Below the pieces are notes generated by a model. The model searched no databases. It saw nothing but the letters and a program-made list of their open reading frames with translations, and was not told the origin of the DNA. A program made the position numbers and the translations under genes. Source: Rhodocyclaceae bacterium (GTDB taxonomy: Bacteria; Pseudomonadota; Gammaproteobacteria; Burkholderiales; Rhodocyclaceae). Taken from it: a DNA stretch of 64,000 bases. Below are positions 1-7,531 of the stretch, in pieces. The stretch spans positions 31,307 through 95,306 of the forward strand of contig JAGRGB010000090.1 of NCBI GenBank assembly GCA_020445745.1, in the 5' to 3' direction. The first letter of the stretch is position 1. Each line of letters opens with the position of its first letter.

Positions 1-280
1 GCGCGAGCCGCTGACCCGACTGGCCGCCGACTACCTCGTGCACGCACGCCAGGACGGCCAGCCCTTCGACCCCGTCGCCCGTTTCCACCTCGGCAATGGC
101 GCGCGCATCGAACGCGTGAACTGGCTCGGCGACACCTCGGAAAAGGGCCTCAAGCAGTCGTGGGGCCTGATGGTGAACTACCTCTACGACCCCGCAGCAA
201 TCGAGGTCAATGTCGAGACCTTTGCCCGAGAGGGACGCGTCGCCCGCGCCAGCGCGGTGTCGCGGCTGACCCGCCAGTAG
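1..280 (+). CDS. Malonyl-CoA decarboxylase, C-terminal part (cut by window edge)
   Basis: Only the last 92 residues or so are present; the reading frame is open from base 2 to the stop at 278-280. The segment around FHLGNGARIERVNW, GDTSEKGLKQS and GLMVNYLYD matches the conserved C-terminal end of malonyl-CoA decarboxylases, which turn malonyl-CoA into acetyl-CoA and CO2 in the cytoplasm. The family is distinctive here, so the call is firm although catalytic residues further upstream are outside the window. About 150 bases separate it from the next gene, which has its own promoter candidate, so it is probably the last gene of its own transcript. Confidence 0.88.
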   Translation, partial: REPLTRLAADYLVHARQDGQPFDPVARFHLGNGARIERVNWLGDTSEKGLKQSWGLMVNYLYDPAAIEVNVETFAREGRVARASAVSRLTRQ

Positions 281-318
281 TCGGAAGAGATCACCGCATT
301 TCGTCACTTATGCCGACG

Positions 319-335
319 CGGCACGCGCTTTGCAT
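319..335 (+). promoter_or_regulatory. Sigma-54-type promoter upstream of the EAL/porin/binding-protein trio
   Basis: The bases CGGCACGCGCTTTGCAT match the -24/-12 consensus (TGGCACG-N4-TTGCA) with only the first base different. The GG at 320-321 and GC at 332-333 are separated by exactly ten bases, as sigma-54 requires. The expected start lies near base 346, giving a leader of about 85 bases to the TTG start at 430. No activator gene is visible nearby. A chance match is possible in a G+C-rich genome. Confidence 0.5.
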
Positions 336-429
336 TAAAGTTCGCCCGGAACGGACCGATTTCTGCAGGGCGTCCGCGACGCATTAGCGATGACGCCCGC
401 CACGAGCCAGCACGGACACCAATACCGAC

Positions 430-2880
430 TTGTTCAACCTGCTACCGCGACTATCGATCAGATTCCGTCTGCTGCTGGCCAGCACCGCCGTCCAGGTGGT
501 GCTGCTCAGCCTGCTGCTCTACAACAGCGTCCGATTGATGGACGAGGCCACCACCGCCAGCCTCAAGACGGTGGTCGAGCAGAACGCGATCATGTTGCAC
601 ACCGTGGCCACCGCGTACGGTGAACGCGGCGATTATTCGGTGCTGCAGGACACCCTCGGCGAATTGCTGTCGGAAGCCGGCGAGGGCCTGGTTTACGTGC
701 GCATCGTGTCTGCCCGCGGCGAATCCCTGCTGACCGCGGGCATGCCCGAACTGGTCGAATTGCCACCGCCCGATCCCGACGACGAGTCCGGCCTGGCGGC
801 AGCGCTGGAGCGCAGCGTCGTGCACGTCAGGAGGCCGTTGCTGCTGCCCGACAACGAGGTCGGCTTCCTGCATTTCGGGGTGTCGGCTTCGGTACTGGGC
901 AGCGCCCGCCAGGCAATCCTGAAGCAGGGCGCGATGATCGCCGCCTCCGAGATCCTGCTGACCTTCATCCTGCTGTCCGGCATCGGATACTTCCTGACGC
1001 GCAACTTCGCGGCCTTGCTGAAGGGCAGCCGCGCGATCGCCGAGGGCCGGCTCGACCACCGCCTGCCGGAGACCGGCAACGACGAGCTGACCCAGCTTTC
1101 GCGCGATTTCAACATCATGGCGAGCACGCTCAGCGACCGCATCGGAGAACTCCAGAACACCGCCCGCATGCTGCACCAGAGCGAACAGCGTTATGCACTG
1201 GCGATGCGCGGCGCCAATGACGGTCTGTGGGACTGGGACCTGGACAACGGCAGCCTCTACGTGGCGCCACGATTCATCGAGATCTGTGGCCTCAGCGAGA
1301 ATGCCGGAAGCCTCGATGGCGACAGATTCTTCGAAGCCATCCATCCCGACGACCAGCAGAACTACCGGCAGAAGCTGGTCGAGCACCTCAAGGGGCTGAC
1401 GCCCCAGTTCATGGTCGAACACCGCATCCGATGGCCGGACGGTGGCTACCGCTGGGTGCTGGTCCGCGGTGTCGCCCAGCGGCACGAAGGCGGCAAGCGC
1501 GCCTTCCGCATGGCCGGATCGATCAGCGACATCCACCAGCGCAAGCTCGCCGAAGAGCGGCTGATGCGCGATGCCCTCTACGACAGCCTGACCGGCCTGA
1601 CCAATCGCGGCCTGCTGCTCGCCCACCTCAAGAGCGCCCTTGGCCAGTTGCGCCGGCGACAGGACTTCCGCTTTGCCGTGATGGTGCTGAAGATCGAGCG
1701 ATTCCGGCTGGTCAACGACAGCCTCGGCCACGCCAGTGGCGACCACCTGCTGCGAATCACTGCTGAGCGCATTCGCAATGTGCTGCGCGAGGGCGACGTC
1801 GCCGCCCGCCTTGGCGGAGACCAGTTCGCGGTGCTGCTCAACGGCATACCCGACGAACACGATGCGCAGCAGCTCGCGGGACGGCTGCGGGTCGATCTCG
1901 GCAAGCCCGTCTCCCTCGCCGGTCAGACGGTCTACCCCGACGTCCGGGTCGGCATCGCGCTGTCGGGCGCCGTGCATCTGGAAGCCGAGGCCATGCTGCG
2001 CGACGCAGACAACGCGCTCAACCAGGCGCGCAAGGACAGCGACCACCCGGTGGCGCTGTTCCAGGCCGACATGCATGCCCGCACCATGCAGAACCTGCAG
2101 CGCGAGGCGGAATTGCGGGAGGCCCTGCAGCGGGGCCAGATGACCGTCCATTTCCAGCCCATCGTCTCACTCGGCGACCGCAGCCTGCGCAGCCTCGAGG
2201 CCCTGGTGCGATGGAATCATCCGGCCGAGGGCGTGCTCGGCCCCTACCACTTCATCCCGCTCGCCGAGCAGCTCGATCTGGTCCATGTGCTGTGCATGCA
2301 GGTGGTGGCCCAGGTGTGCGGCCAGATCAGGCAGTGGGAGAACGACTACGGCAGCTCGCCACCGGTCAGCATCAATCTGTCGGCGCGCCAGTTCGCGAGG
2401 CCGGATCTGGCCGCCGAGATCATCGCCAAGGTGCGCGACAGCGGCGTCTCGCCGCAGACGCTGTGCTTCGAGGTCACGGAAAGCACGCTCGCCAATCCCG
2501 ACGGACGCGCCTACGAGATCCTCAGCGAATTGCGGGGTGCCGGTATGTCGGTCTACATCGACGACTTCGGCACCGGTTATTCGGCGCTGTCGTACCTGCA
2601 CACGATGCCGTGCGACGTGATCAAGCTGGATGGCTCGTTCGTGCGTTCGATCAACGAAGACGAGCGTCTGCGGGCGATCGTTGGCAGGAGCATCGAACTG
2701 GCCCACGACCTCGGCATGTCGGTGGTCGCCGAATGTATCGAGTCGGATCAGCAGGCCAGCCTGCTGGCCGAGCTCGGCTGCGATTTCGGGCAGGGCTATC
2801 TCTATTCCAGACCCGTGCCGCCGATCGAGATCGGCGCACAACTGGCCGGCCGGGAGCCGGCCATGGGAGATACCGAATGA
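430..2880 (+). CDS. Membrane c-di-GMP phosphodiesterase receptor (HAMP-PAS-GGDEF-EAL)
   Basis: The 816-residue inner-membrane protein has a first membrane segment near residues 12-31, a periplasmic sensor domain to about 165, a second membrane segment near 170-190, HAMP to about 240, PAS at 253-378, GGDEF near 380-545 and EAL from 560 on. The EAL half looks active: EAL at 590-592, the INLSARQF, FEVTES and DDFGTG (711-716) motifs and Lys732 are all present. The GGDEF half is degenerate: the signature reads GGDQF (462-466) and the usual metal-binding aspartate is replaced in LKIERF, so it should not make c-di-GMP. An in-frame stop at 391 leaves TTG 430 as the only start before the first membrane helix. 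Its TGA overlaps the ATG of the next gene, so the two are translationally coupled. Confidence 0.88.
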   Translation: MFNLLPRLSIRFRLLLASTAVQVVLLSLLLYNSVRLMDEATTASLKTVVEQNAIMLHTVATAYGERGDYSVLQDTLGELLSEAGEGLVYVRIVSARGESLLTAGMPELVELPPPDPDDESGLAAALERSVVHVRRPLLLPDNEVGFLHFGVSASVLGSARQAILKQGAMIAASEILLTFILLSGIGYFLTRNFAALLKGSRAIAEGRLDHRLPETGNDELTQLSRDFNIMASTLSDRIGELQNTARMLHQSEQRYALAMRGANDGLWDWDLDNGSLYVAPRFIEICGLSENAGSLDGDRFFEAIHPDDQQNYRQKLVEHLKGLTPQFMVEHRIRWPDGGYRWVLVRGVAQRHEGGKRAFRMAGSISDIHQRKLAEERLMRDALYDSLTGLTNRGLLLAHLKSALGQLRRRQDFRFAVMVLKIERFRLVNDSLGHASGDHLLRITAERIRNVLREGDVAARLGGDQFAVLLNGIPDEHDAQQLAGRLRVDLGKPVSLAGQTVYPDVRVGIALSGAVHLEAEAMLRDADNALNQARKDSDHPVALFQADMHARTMQNLQREAELREALQRGQMTVHFQPIVSLGDRSLRSLEALVRWNHPAEGVLGPYHFIPLAEQLDLVHVLCMQVVAQVCGQIRQWENDYGSSPPVSINLSARQFARPDLAAEIIAKVRDSGVSPQTLCFEVTESTLANPDGRAYEILSELRGAGMSVYIDDFGTGYSALSYLHTMPCDVIKLDGSFVRSINEDERLRAIVGRSIELAHDLGMSVVAECIESDQQASLLAELGCDFGQGYLYSRPVPPIEIGAQLAGREPAMGDTE

Positions 2881-4076
2881 CAAGAAGCCTGCTCGGGGCA
2901 ACGCTGGCCCTGGCACTGGTTGCAGCACAAGCTTACGGCGACGAGGGCGCGTGGCGATTATCGGGGTTCGGCACGATAGGGCTGGTGCGGCCTGCCGAGA
3001 GCGACGCTTCGCTGCTGCGCAACGGCATCAATACACCGGGTCGCGACGGCATCGATTTCGGTGCCGATACGGTGATCGGATTGCAGGCCAGCCACAGTCT
3101 CACCCCGGGCATGGACGCGACCGCCCAGTTGGTCGTTCGGGAGGACCAGACCGGCAACGTCGAACCACGACTGGCCTGGGCATTCGTGCGCTTCACGCCG
3201 CTCGCCAATCTCGAGTTCCGGCTGGGCCGGATGCGCGCGCCGTTCTTCATGTACTCCGAGACGCTGTCGATCAACTACGCCAACCCCTGGGTGAGGCCAC
3301 CGACCGAAGTCTACGGCCTCAACCCGTTCAGCGATCTCGATGGCGCCGACCTGATGTGGCATTCCCGCGTCGCCGACTACGATCTTGAGGTGCGCCCCTA
3401 CGTTGGCCGAAGCACGCTGGAACGACTCACCGAGCCGGCAACGCTGAAACGCATCTTCGGCGCCAACCTGACCGTCTATCACGACGACTTCTCGTTCTTT
3501 GCCGGACATGCCGAGACCCCGTTCACATTGCCCGTCAGCGATCCGCTGTTCCAGATCGTCGCCGGCGCGCTGCGTGCCACACCGTTCGCGGCGGTCACCG
3601 AGGACCTGTCGGGCAAGGACGGCTACGCGCGATTCGATTCGGTGGGCATGCAATGGGACAACGGCGACTACCTGGTGAGCGCCGAATACGCGCGACGCGA
3701 GACCAATCGCTACATCCCCAGCGCCCACGGCTGGCAGGTGACGTTCGGCAGACGATTCGGGACGATCACCACCTACGGAGTGCTCGCGAAACAGACCGAG
3801 GATTCTCCGGTGTCCGATGCGGACCTGTCCTCGGTTCCGCAACTGCAGGCGCTGCTCGACTTGTATAACGGCTTTCGCAACACGGCGCAGAAGAGTGCCA
3901 CGATCGGCACACGCTGGGACTTTCACCGCAACGCGGCGCTGAAGCTGGAGTTCACCCACGCCAAGGTGGCAGACAATGCCCTCGGCAGCTTCTTTCCGGT
4001 GATCGACTCCGGCACGCTGCTGTTCAGCGGCAGGCGCGTCAACCTGTTCTCGGCTTCGGTCGACGTAAGCTTTTGA
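2877..4076 (+). CDS. Outer-membrane beta-barrel (porin-like) protein
   Basis: The 399-residue protein begins with a Sec signal peptide (MTRSLLGATLALALVAAQAYG) and ends in phenylalanine (SASVDVSF), the usual C-terminal signal for barrel assembly. In between are alternating amphipathic strands rich in aromatic residues, and the opening LSGFGTIGLVRP is typical of the first strand of proteobacterial porins. It overlaps the EAL receptor by four bases (ATGA), and the next gene starts eight bases after its stop. I infer a passage for, or an outer-membrane partner of, the ligand read by the receptor. The substrate cannot be told from the sequence. Confidence 0.72.
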   Translation: MTRSLLGATLALALVAAQAYGDEGAWRLSGFGTIGLVRPAESDASLLRNGINTPGRDGIDFGADTVIGLQASHSLTPGMDATAQLVVREDQTGNVEPRLAWAFVRFTPLANLEFRLGRMRAPFFMYSETLSINYANPWVRPPTEVYGLNPFSDLDGADLMWHSRVADYDLEVRPYVGRSTLERLTEPATLKRIFGANLTVYHDDFSFFAGHAETPFTLPVSDPLFQIVAGALRATPFAAVTEDLSGKDGYARFDSVGMQWDNGDYLVSAEYARRETNRYIPSAHGWQVTFGRRFGTITTYGVLAKQTEDSPVSDADLSSVPQLQALLDLYNGFRNTAQKSATIGTRWDFHRNAALKLEFTHAKVADNALGSFFPVIDSGTLLFSGRRVNLFSASVDVSF

Positions 4077-4084
4077 GGTCCCGA

Positions 4085-4513
4085 ATGGCTTACTTCAACC
4101 AAGTCCTCGCAGCACTGGTGCTCTCGCTGGCCGTCCATGGCGGCGCGTGGGCTCAACTGGTGATCGTCAGCGGCAAGAACGGCGCCATTACCGAACTTTC
4201 CCGGTCTCAGGCCGAGAGGCTGTTTCTCGGCCGCGCCACGACACTCCCGGACAACACCCCGGTGACCTTGATCGACCTGCCGCCGGGGCCGGACAGGGAT
4301 ACCTTCTATCTGAAGCTGACCGGCAAGAATCCGGTCCAGACCCGCGCCTACTGGTCGCGGCAGGTGTTCACCGGGCGGGCGCTGCCGCCGAGGCAGGCCT
4401 CGTCGATCGAAGAACTCCGGCGATGGCTGGTCGATGACGACAACGCGATCGGCTACCTGCCCGAAGAGCAGGTCGACAATCATCTGAGGATCCTGCTCGG
4501 GGTCACCGACTAA
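4085..4513 (+). CDS. PstS-like periplasmic substrate-binding protein
   Basis: The 142-residue product has a signal peptide ending near AHGGAWA/Q and then a compact phosphate-binding-protein-like domain. Typical blocks are LSRSQAERLFLGR, RDTFYLKLTGKNP, TRAYWSRQVFTGRA and AIGYLPEEQV, as in the short single-lobed PstS-like proteins often called phosphate ABC transporter substrate-binding protein although no transporter is present. A TTG codon at 4073 is also in frame, but GAGG at 4075-4078 sits six bases before ATG 4085, so that start is preferred. Third gene of the trio; I infer that it hands a periplasmic ligand to the EAL receptor. Confidence 0.72.
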   Translation: MAYFNQVLAALVLSLAVHGGAWAQLVIVSGKNGAITELSRSQAERLFLGRATTLPDNTPVTLIDLPPGPDRDTFYLKLTGKNPVQTRAYWSRQVFTGRALPPRQASSIEELRRWLVDDDNAIGYLPEEQVDNHLRILLGVTD

Positions 4514-4810
4514 CGCAAGCGCCGGTGGGGGGGGACCACATGACCCCACGCACGCCGCCAGGCCGGCGCGGCTGCCGGGCGGCTGGGTCCGATCACGGCG
4601 CGGTGGCGCGCGGACGCGCGTGCGGGTTCGCGCGTTGCTCGCCACGCCGATGGTCGAGCCCGCGGCATGACGCGGCAGCCGAGGATGCCCGGCGGGGCAG
4701 CCCGGGCCCGCGATGGGCGGCGGAATAAACCGGACCTCGGTCGCAGTCCTCGACGGCGGCAACACGGGTGGCCCGCACCATAGCGGGGCCGGTCCGGCGA
4801 CGCGTCCATG
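4514..4810. other. Non-coding stretch, nothing recognised
   Basis: About 300 bases between two convergent genes, with very high G+C and a run of eight G near 4528. No reading frame here looks like a real protein, and I found no clear hairpin followed by a T-run. Confidence 0.6.
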
Positions 4811-5518
4811 TCAGGCGCGTTCGCCGATTGCCAGTCGCAAGCCTGGCAGGCCGGCGATGCGGCCTTCCAGACGGTTGCCGACCGCAACCGGACCGACGCC
4901 TTCCGGCGTGCCGGTGAACACCAGATCGCCAGCCTTCAGTTCGAACAGCCTGGACAACGCCGCGACGACCTCGGGTACGGACCAGATCATGTCCGCCAGG
5001 TCACCTCTTTGACGCGTTTCGCCATCCACGTCGAGTTCGATGCCGCCGCGCTCGAGCCAGCCACAGGCGGCGAGCGGCGTGAGCGCCCCGACCGGAGCTG
5101 CGGCATCGAAGGCCTTGGCCACATCCCATGGCCGGCACGCCTTCTTGGCCTCGGCCTGGAGATCGCGCCGCGTCATGTCGAGCCCCGGCGCATAGGCCCA
5201 GACACAGCGTCTCGCCTGGTCGAGATTCAGTTCGACTCCGCCGGATCCGAGCGCCACGACCAGCTCGAATTCGTGGTGCACGTCACGGCTCGCCATCGGG
5301 TAGGGCCAAACCGAGGAGCCGTCGGCCGCCACCGGGAATACCGAATCCGCCGGCTTGGTGAAGAAGAACGGCGGCTCGCGTTCGGGGTCCTGGCCCATCT
5401 CGCGGGCGTGCGCCGCGTAGTTGCGAGCCACGCAAAACACCCGCCGCACCTGAAACTTGCGCGAGTCGCCCACCACATCCAGCGCAGTCGCCGGAATCGC
5501 CTCGAAAATCGGTTCCAT
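4811..5518 (-). CDS. Fumarylacetoacetate hydrolase family protein (fumarylpyruvate hydrolase-like)
   Basis: The 235-residue cytoplasmic enzyme has the C-terminal FAH fold: FCVARNYAAHAREMG, PPFFFTKPADSV, HHEFELVVALG with the metal-binding Glu pair, and GDLVFTGTPEGVGPV near the end. The HxxE.E and TGTPxG motifs are intact, so it should be a metal-dependent hydrolase that splits C-C bonds in dioxo acids. Length and the FFFTKP block fit the fumarylpyruvate hydrolase/isomerase branch, but no other aromatic-degradation gene is nearby to fix the substrate. The frame stays open upstream, but ATG 5518 has GAGGGAG about eight bases before it and fits homologue length. It stands alone, divergent from the iron operon. 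Confidence 0.82.
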   Translation of the reverse strand: MEPIFEAIPATALDVVGDSRKFQVRRVFCVARNYAAHAREMGQDPEREPPFFFTKPADSVFPVAADGSSVWPYPMASRDVHHEFELVVALGSGGVELNLDQARRCVWAYAPGLDMTRRDLQAEAKKACRPWDVAKAFDAAAPVGALTPLAACGWLERGGIELDVDGETRQRGDLADMIWSVPEVVAALSRLFELKAGDLVFTGTPEGVGPVAVGNRLEGRIAGLPGLRLAIGERA

Positions 5519-5625
5519 CGTGTCGCTCCCTCGCGATGTCGGGCGCCGGGTCCGACCCGGCGGCTCGACTATCGCACGAATCGTGCTTGCGAGAGACATG
5601 TCTCGGCAAACCGGCCCATCGGGTC

Positions 5626-5654
5626 TTGACAATTCACCGGCAATCCACTTAAAT
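5626..5654 (+). promoter_or_regulatory. Sigma-70 promoter of hemP-bfd-bfr
   Basis: TTGACA at 5626-5631 and TTAAAT at 5649-5654 are separated by 17 bases. The -35 is perfect and the spacing optimal. The -10 overlaps the Fur-type palindrome and lies about 30 bases before the hemP start. Confidence 0.72.
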
Positions 5655-5670
5655 GCGAATCATTCGCATT
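5652..5670 (+). promoter_or_regulatory. Fur box
   Basis: AATGCGAAT-C-ATTCGCATT is a perfect 9-1-9 inverted repeat of the kind seen in Fur operators of proteobacterial heme-uptake genes. It covers the promoter -10, so Fur-Fe(II) would block RNA polymerase. The next gene is hemP, a classic Fur target, which supports the call. Confidence 0.75.
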
Positions 5671-5682
5671 ACAGTTGTTGTG

Positions 5683-5874
5683 ATGAACAAGCCAATCCTG
5701 TCGGATTCGATCGACACCCGCTGCGGCAAGGACGTCCCCGGGACTTCGGCCGGCAAGCGCGTGCTGGCCAGCGAAGCGCTGCTGGCCGGCCACCGGAAGC
5801 TGGTGATCGAGCACCGCGGCGAGCGCTATTGCCTGCGCGAGACGCGACAAGGGAAGCTGATTCTGACCAAGTGA
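5683..5874 (+). CDS. hemP: Hemin uptake protein HemP
   Basis: The 63-residue product ends with HRGERYCLRETRQGKLILTK, the defining C-terminal block of the HemP family, preceded by VLASEALLAGHRKLVIEH. HemP proteins are small cytoplasmic factors tied to heme and siderophore acquisition in beta- and gammaproteobacteria; the exact mechanism is not settled. ATG 5683 lies about 30 bases after the -10 element; an ATG at 5653 lies inside the promoter and cannot be used. The Fur palindrome just upstream implies induction under iron limitation. bfd follows after 19 bases. Confidence 0.85.
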   Translation: MNKPILSDSIDTRCGKDVPGTSAGKRVLASEALLAGHRKLVIEHRGERYCLRETRQGKLILTK

Positions 5875-5893
5875 CGCTACCAGGAAGCCAACC

Positions 5894-6121
5894 ATGTACG
5901 TATGCGTTTGCAGGGCAGTGACCGATCGCCAGGTACGGCAAGCCGTCGCCCAGGGCGCCCGTTCCTTGCGCGACCTGCGCAGGCAGCTCGGCATCATCGA
6001 AGAGTGCGGCCGCTGCGCCGGTTGTGCACGGCAATGCCTCGACTCCGCCGCACCGCCGCCGACCGCAGCGCTCGATATGGCGTTACAATGCCGCACAGCA
6101 GCAATTTCGGAGTGTGCATAA
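5894..6121 (+). CDS. bfd: Bacterioferritin-associated ferredoxin Bfd
   Basis: The 75-residue [2Fe-2S] protein has the Bfd pattern: [11 protein letters not shown] at the start (Cys4, Cys6) and [13 protein letters not shown] further on, giving the ligand cysteines of the helix-turn-helix BFD fold. Bfd binds bacterioferritin and passes electrons through its heme to release stored iron. The Ala/Pro-rich C-terminal tail past the cluster is longer than in E. coli Bfd. AGGAAG lies about seven bases before ATG 5894. Its stop is one base before the bfr start, so the two are tightly coupled. Confidence 0.88.
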   Translation: MYVCVCRAVTDRQVRQAVAQGARSLRDLRRQLGIIEECGRCAGCARQCLDSAAPPPTAALDMALQCRTAAISECA

Positions 6122-6122
6122 C

Positions 6123-6599
6123 ATGAAAGGCGACAAGAAGATCATCCAGTTGCTGAACAAGCAGCTCGGCAACGAACTGACCGCGATCAACCAATATTTC
6201 CTGCATGCGCGGATGTACAAGAACTGGGGACTCGAAGGGCTCGGCAAGCACGAGTACGAGGAGTCGATCGAGGAAATGCACCACGCCGACAAGCTGATCG
6301 AGCGCATCCTGTTCCTCGAAGGCCTGCCGAACCTGCAGAGCCTCAACAAGCTGATGATCGGCGAGAACGTCAAGGAATGCATCGAGGGCGATCTCAAGCT
6401 GGAACTGGGTTCGCGCACCGACCTGGTGGCCGCCGTCGCGTCATGCGAGGAACACAAGGACTACGTCTCCCGTGAAATCCTCGAGGAGATCCTGTCCGAC
6501 ACCGAAGAACACATCGACTGGCTCGAGACCCAGTTGGAACTGATCGCCAAGGTCGGCACCGAAAACTACCTCCAGTCGCAGATGCACGCCTGTAGCTGA
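6123..6599 (+). CDS. bfr: Bacterioferritin
   Basis: The 158-residue iron-storage protein has the normal family length. The ferroxidase-centre residues Glu18, Glu51 and His54 are visible, and Met52, the heme-bridging residue, is present, so this is a heme-type Bfr. [16 protein letters not shown] carries the second Glu/His pair. It oxidises Fe(II) and stores ferric iron in a 24-subunit cage. The start at 6123 follows GGAG in the end of bfd. As the last gene of hemP-bfd-bfr it seems to share the Fur-type promoter, which is unusual because storage is normally wanted when iron is plentiful; a separate internal promoter is possible. Confidence 0.92.
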   Translation: MKGDKKIIQLLNKQLGNELTAINQYFLHARMYKNWGLEGLGKHEYEESIEEMHHADKLIERILFLEGLPNLQSLNKLMIGENVKECIEGDLKLELGSRTDLVAAVASCEEHKDYVSREILEEILSDTEEHIDWLETQLELIAKVGTENYLQSQMHACS

Positions 6600-6615
6600 A
6601 CGACACCTTCCGGGC

Positions 6616-6864
6616 GTGTCCGATGACGCGCCCGCGCCAGCCAGCCCGCATGCACCGGGCCAGCCAGCCAAGCGCAAACTGGATGGCTTGCCGACGGAGC
6701 ATGCAATGGGCGAACCCCGCCGAATCGAAGACCCCTATCCGCTCAGGCGCCTGATCGCCTATCTGCTGGCCGCCGCGGTCGGCCTTGCGCTGATGCTCGG
6801 GGGCGATCCACCCCGCAGGGCAAGCGGTGCCGGTGCCACCACGAGCGCTGCCGACGACACGTGA
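6616..6864 (+). CDS. Possible small single-pass membrane protein
   Basis: A GTG-started frame of 82 residues, or 53 residues from ATG 6706, with one clear hydrophobic segment (LIAYLLAAAVGLALML) between a charged N-terminal part and a Ser/Ala/Thr-rich tail. No family is recognised and there is no strong ribosome-binding site at either start. It follows bfr by 16 bases on the same strand. It could be a real hypothetical membrane protein or chance reading of G+C-rich DNA. Confidence 0.3.
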   Translation: MSDDAPAPASPHAPGQPAKRKLDGLPTEHAMGEPRRIEDPYPLRRLIAYLLAAAVGLALMLGGDPPRRASGAGATTSAADDT

Positions 6865-7201
6865 TCCATCAACGCAGCGGATCCGACCCTGGCGCTGCAG
6901 CCGGGCGCCAGCGCGAGAGCCTGCCGGCGCACCGGCCGGGCGGCCCGCCGCGGCGGCAGCCACGACGGCCGCAGGCGGCCAGCCAGCGTGTCACCGACTT
7001 GTCGCGGGCGCTGGCCCTGGGCGCCGATGCGTGGATGGTCGGCCGACCGCAGATCCCCGGCCTGGCGGTGGCCGGCGCCCGCGGCGCCACCCATGTCATC
7101 CGCCCATCGCGCGACGCGTGTACATCGCGATCGCCTTGTGGGGTTGCGCGACGATCGCCGACGTCGATTCGGCGCCGCCGGCCGGCTTGACGCCGCGAAG
7201 C
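6865..7201. other. Gene-free stretch containing a dehydrogenase remnant
   Basis: No intact gene. The central part holds the pseudogene fragment described separately; the rest has no recognisable coding content. Confidence 0.6.
6978..7110 (+). pseudogene. Remnant of an FMN-dependent alpha-hydroxy-acid dehydrogenase (LldD-like)
   Basis: Translation of this short segment gives SRALALGADAWMVGRPQIP and GLAVAGARGATHVI. This is close to the conserved C-terminal part of lactate/glycolate oxidase-family enzymes, where a block like ALALGADAVxIGRPxLxGLAVxG closes the FMN-binding TIM barrel. Nothing upstream in this frame resembles the rest of the roughly 380-residue enzyme, and the frame runs on into unrelated sequence. 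It is best read as the surviving scrap of a deleted gene. Confidence 0.55.
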
Positions 7202-7531
7202 TCAGGCGCGACCGAGCCAGACGATACCCATGCCGATCACGAACGGCAGCCACGGATTGCGCCACCGCAATGCCACGACAAACGCCATCGCCCCGGCCAG
7301 CAGCTTCGGATTGAACGGATCGATGCGGCCGTCCACCAGCAGCATGTCCGGGAACACCAGCGACGCCAGCGCCGCTGCGGGCGCATAGCGCAGGGCGCGC
7401 TGCAACTGTTCGGGCAGTCGAACCCGGCTGCCGGCGACGATGAAGCTGCCGCGGGGCACGTGGGTCGCCAGCGCGATCAGCACGAAGGCCAGCCACAGCC
7501 AGCCACCCGACAACAGCGCCTCGTCGTTCAT
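7202..7531 (-). CDS. azlD: AzlD family branched-chain amino acid exporter subunit
   Basis: The 109-residue, very hydrophobic protein has three to four membrane segments and the AzlD pattern: THVPRGSF near the start, LRYAPAAALASLVFPDML in the middle and GMGIVWLGRA at the end. AzlD is the small partner of AzlC in a two-part exporter of branched-chain and related amino acids. Its ATG (7531) overlaps the azlC stop by four bases, showing translational coupling. Confidence 0.86.
   Translation of the reverse strand: MNDEALLSGGWLWLAFVLIALATHVPRGSFIVAGSRVRLPEQLQRALRYAPAAALASLVFPDMLLVDGRIDPFNPKLLAGAMAFVVALRWRNPWLPFVIGMGIVWLGRA

Noticed and set aside
451-2151. Long minus-strand open frame opposite the EAL receptor
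   Set aside because: Gln/Ala/Val-rich shadow of a clearly recognised multidomain protein.
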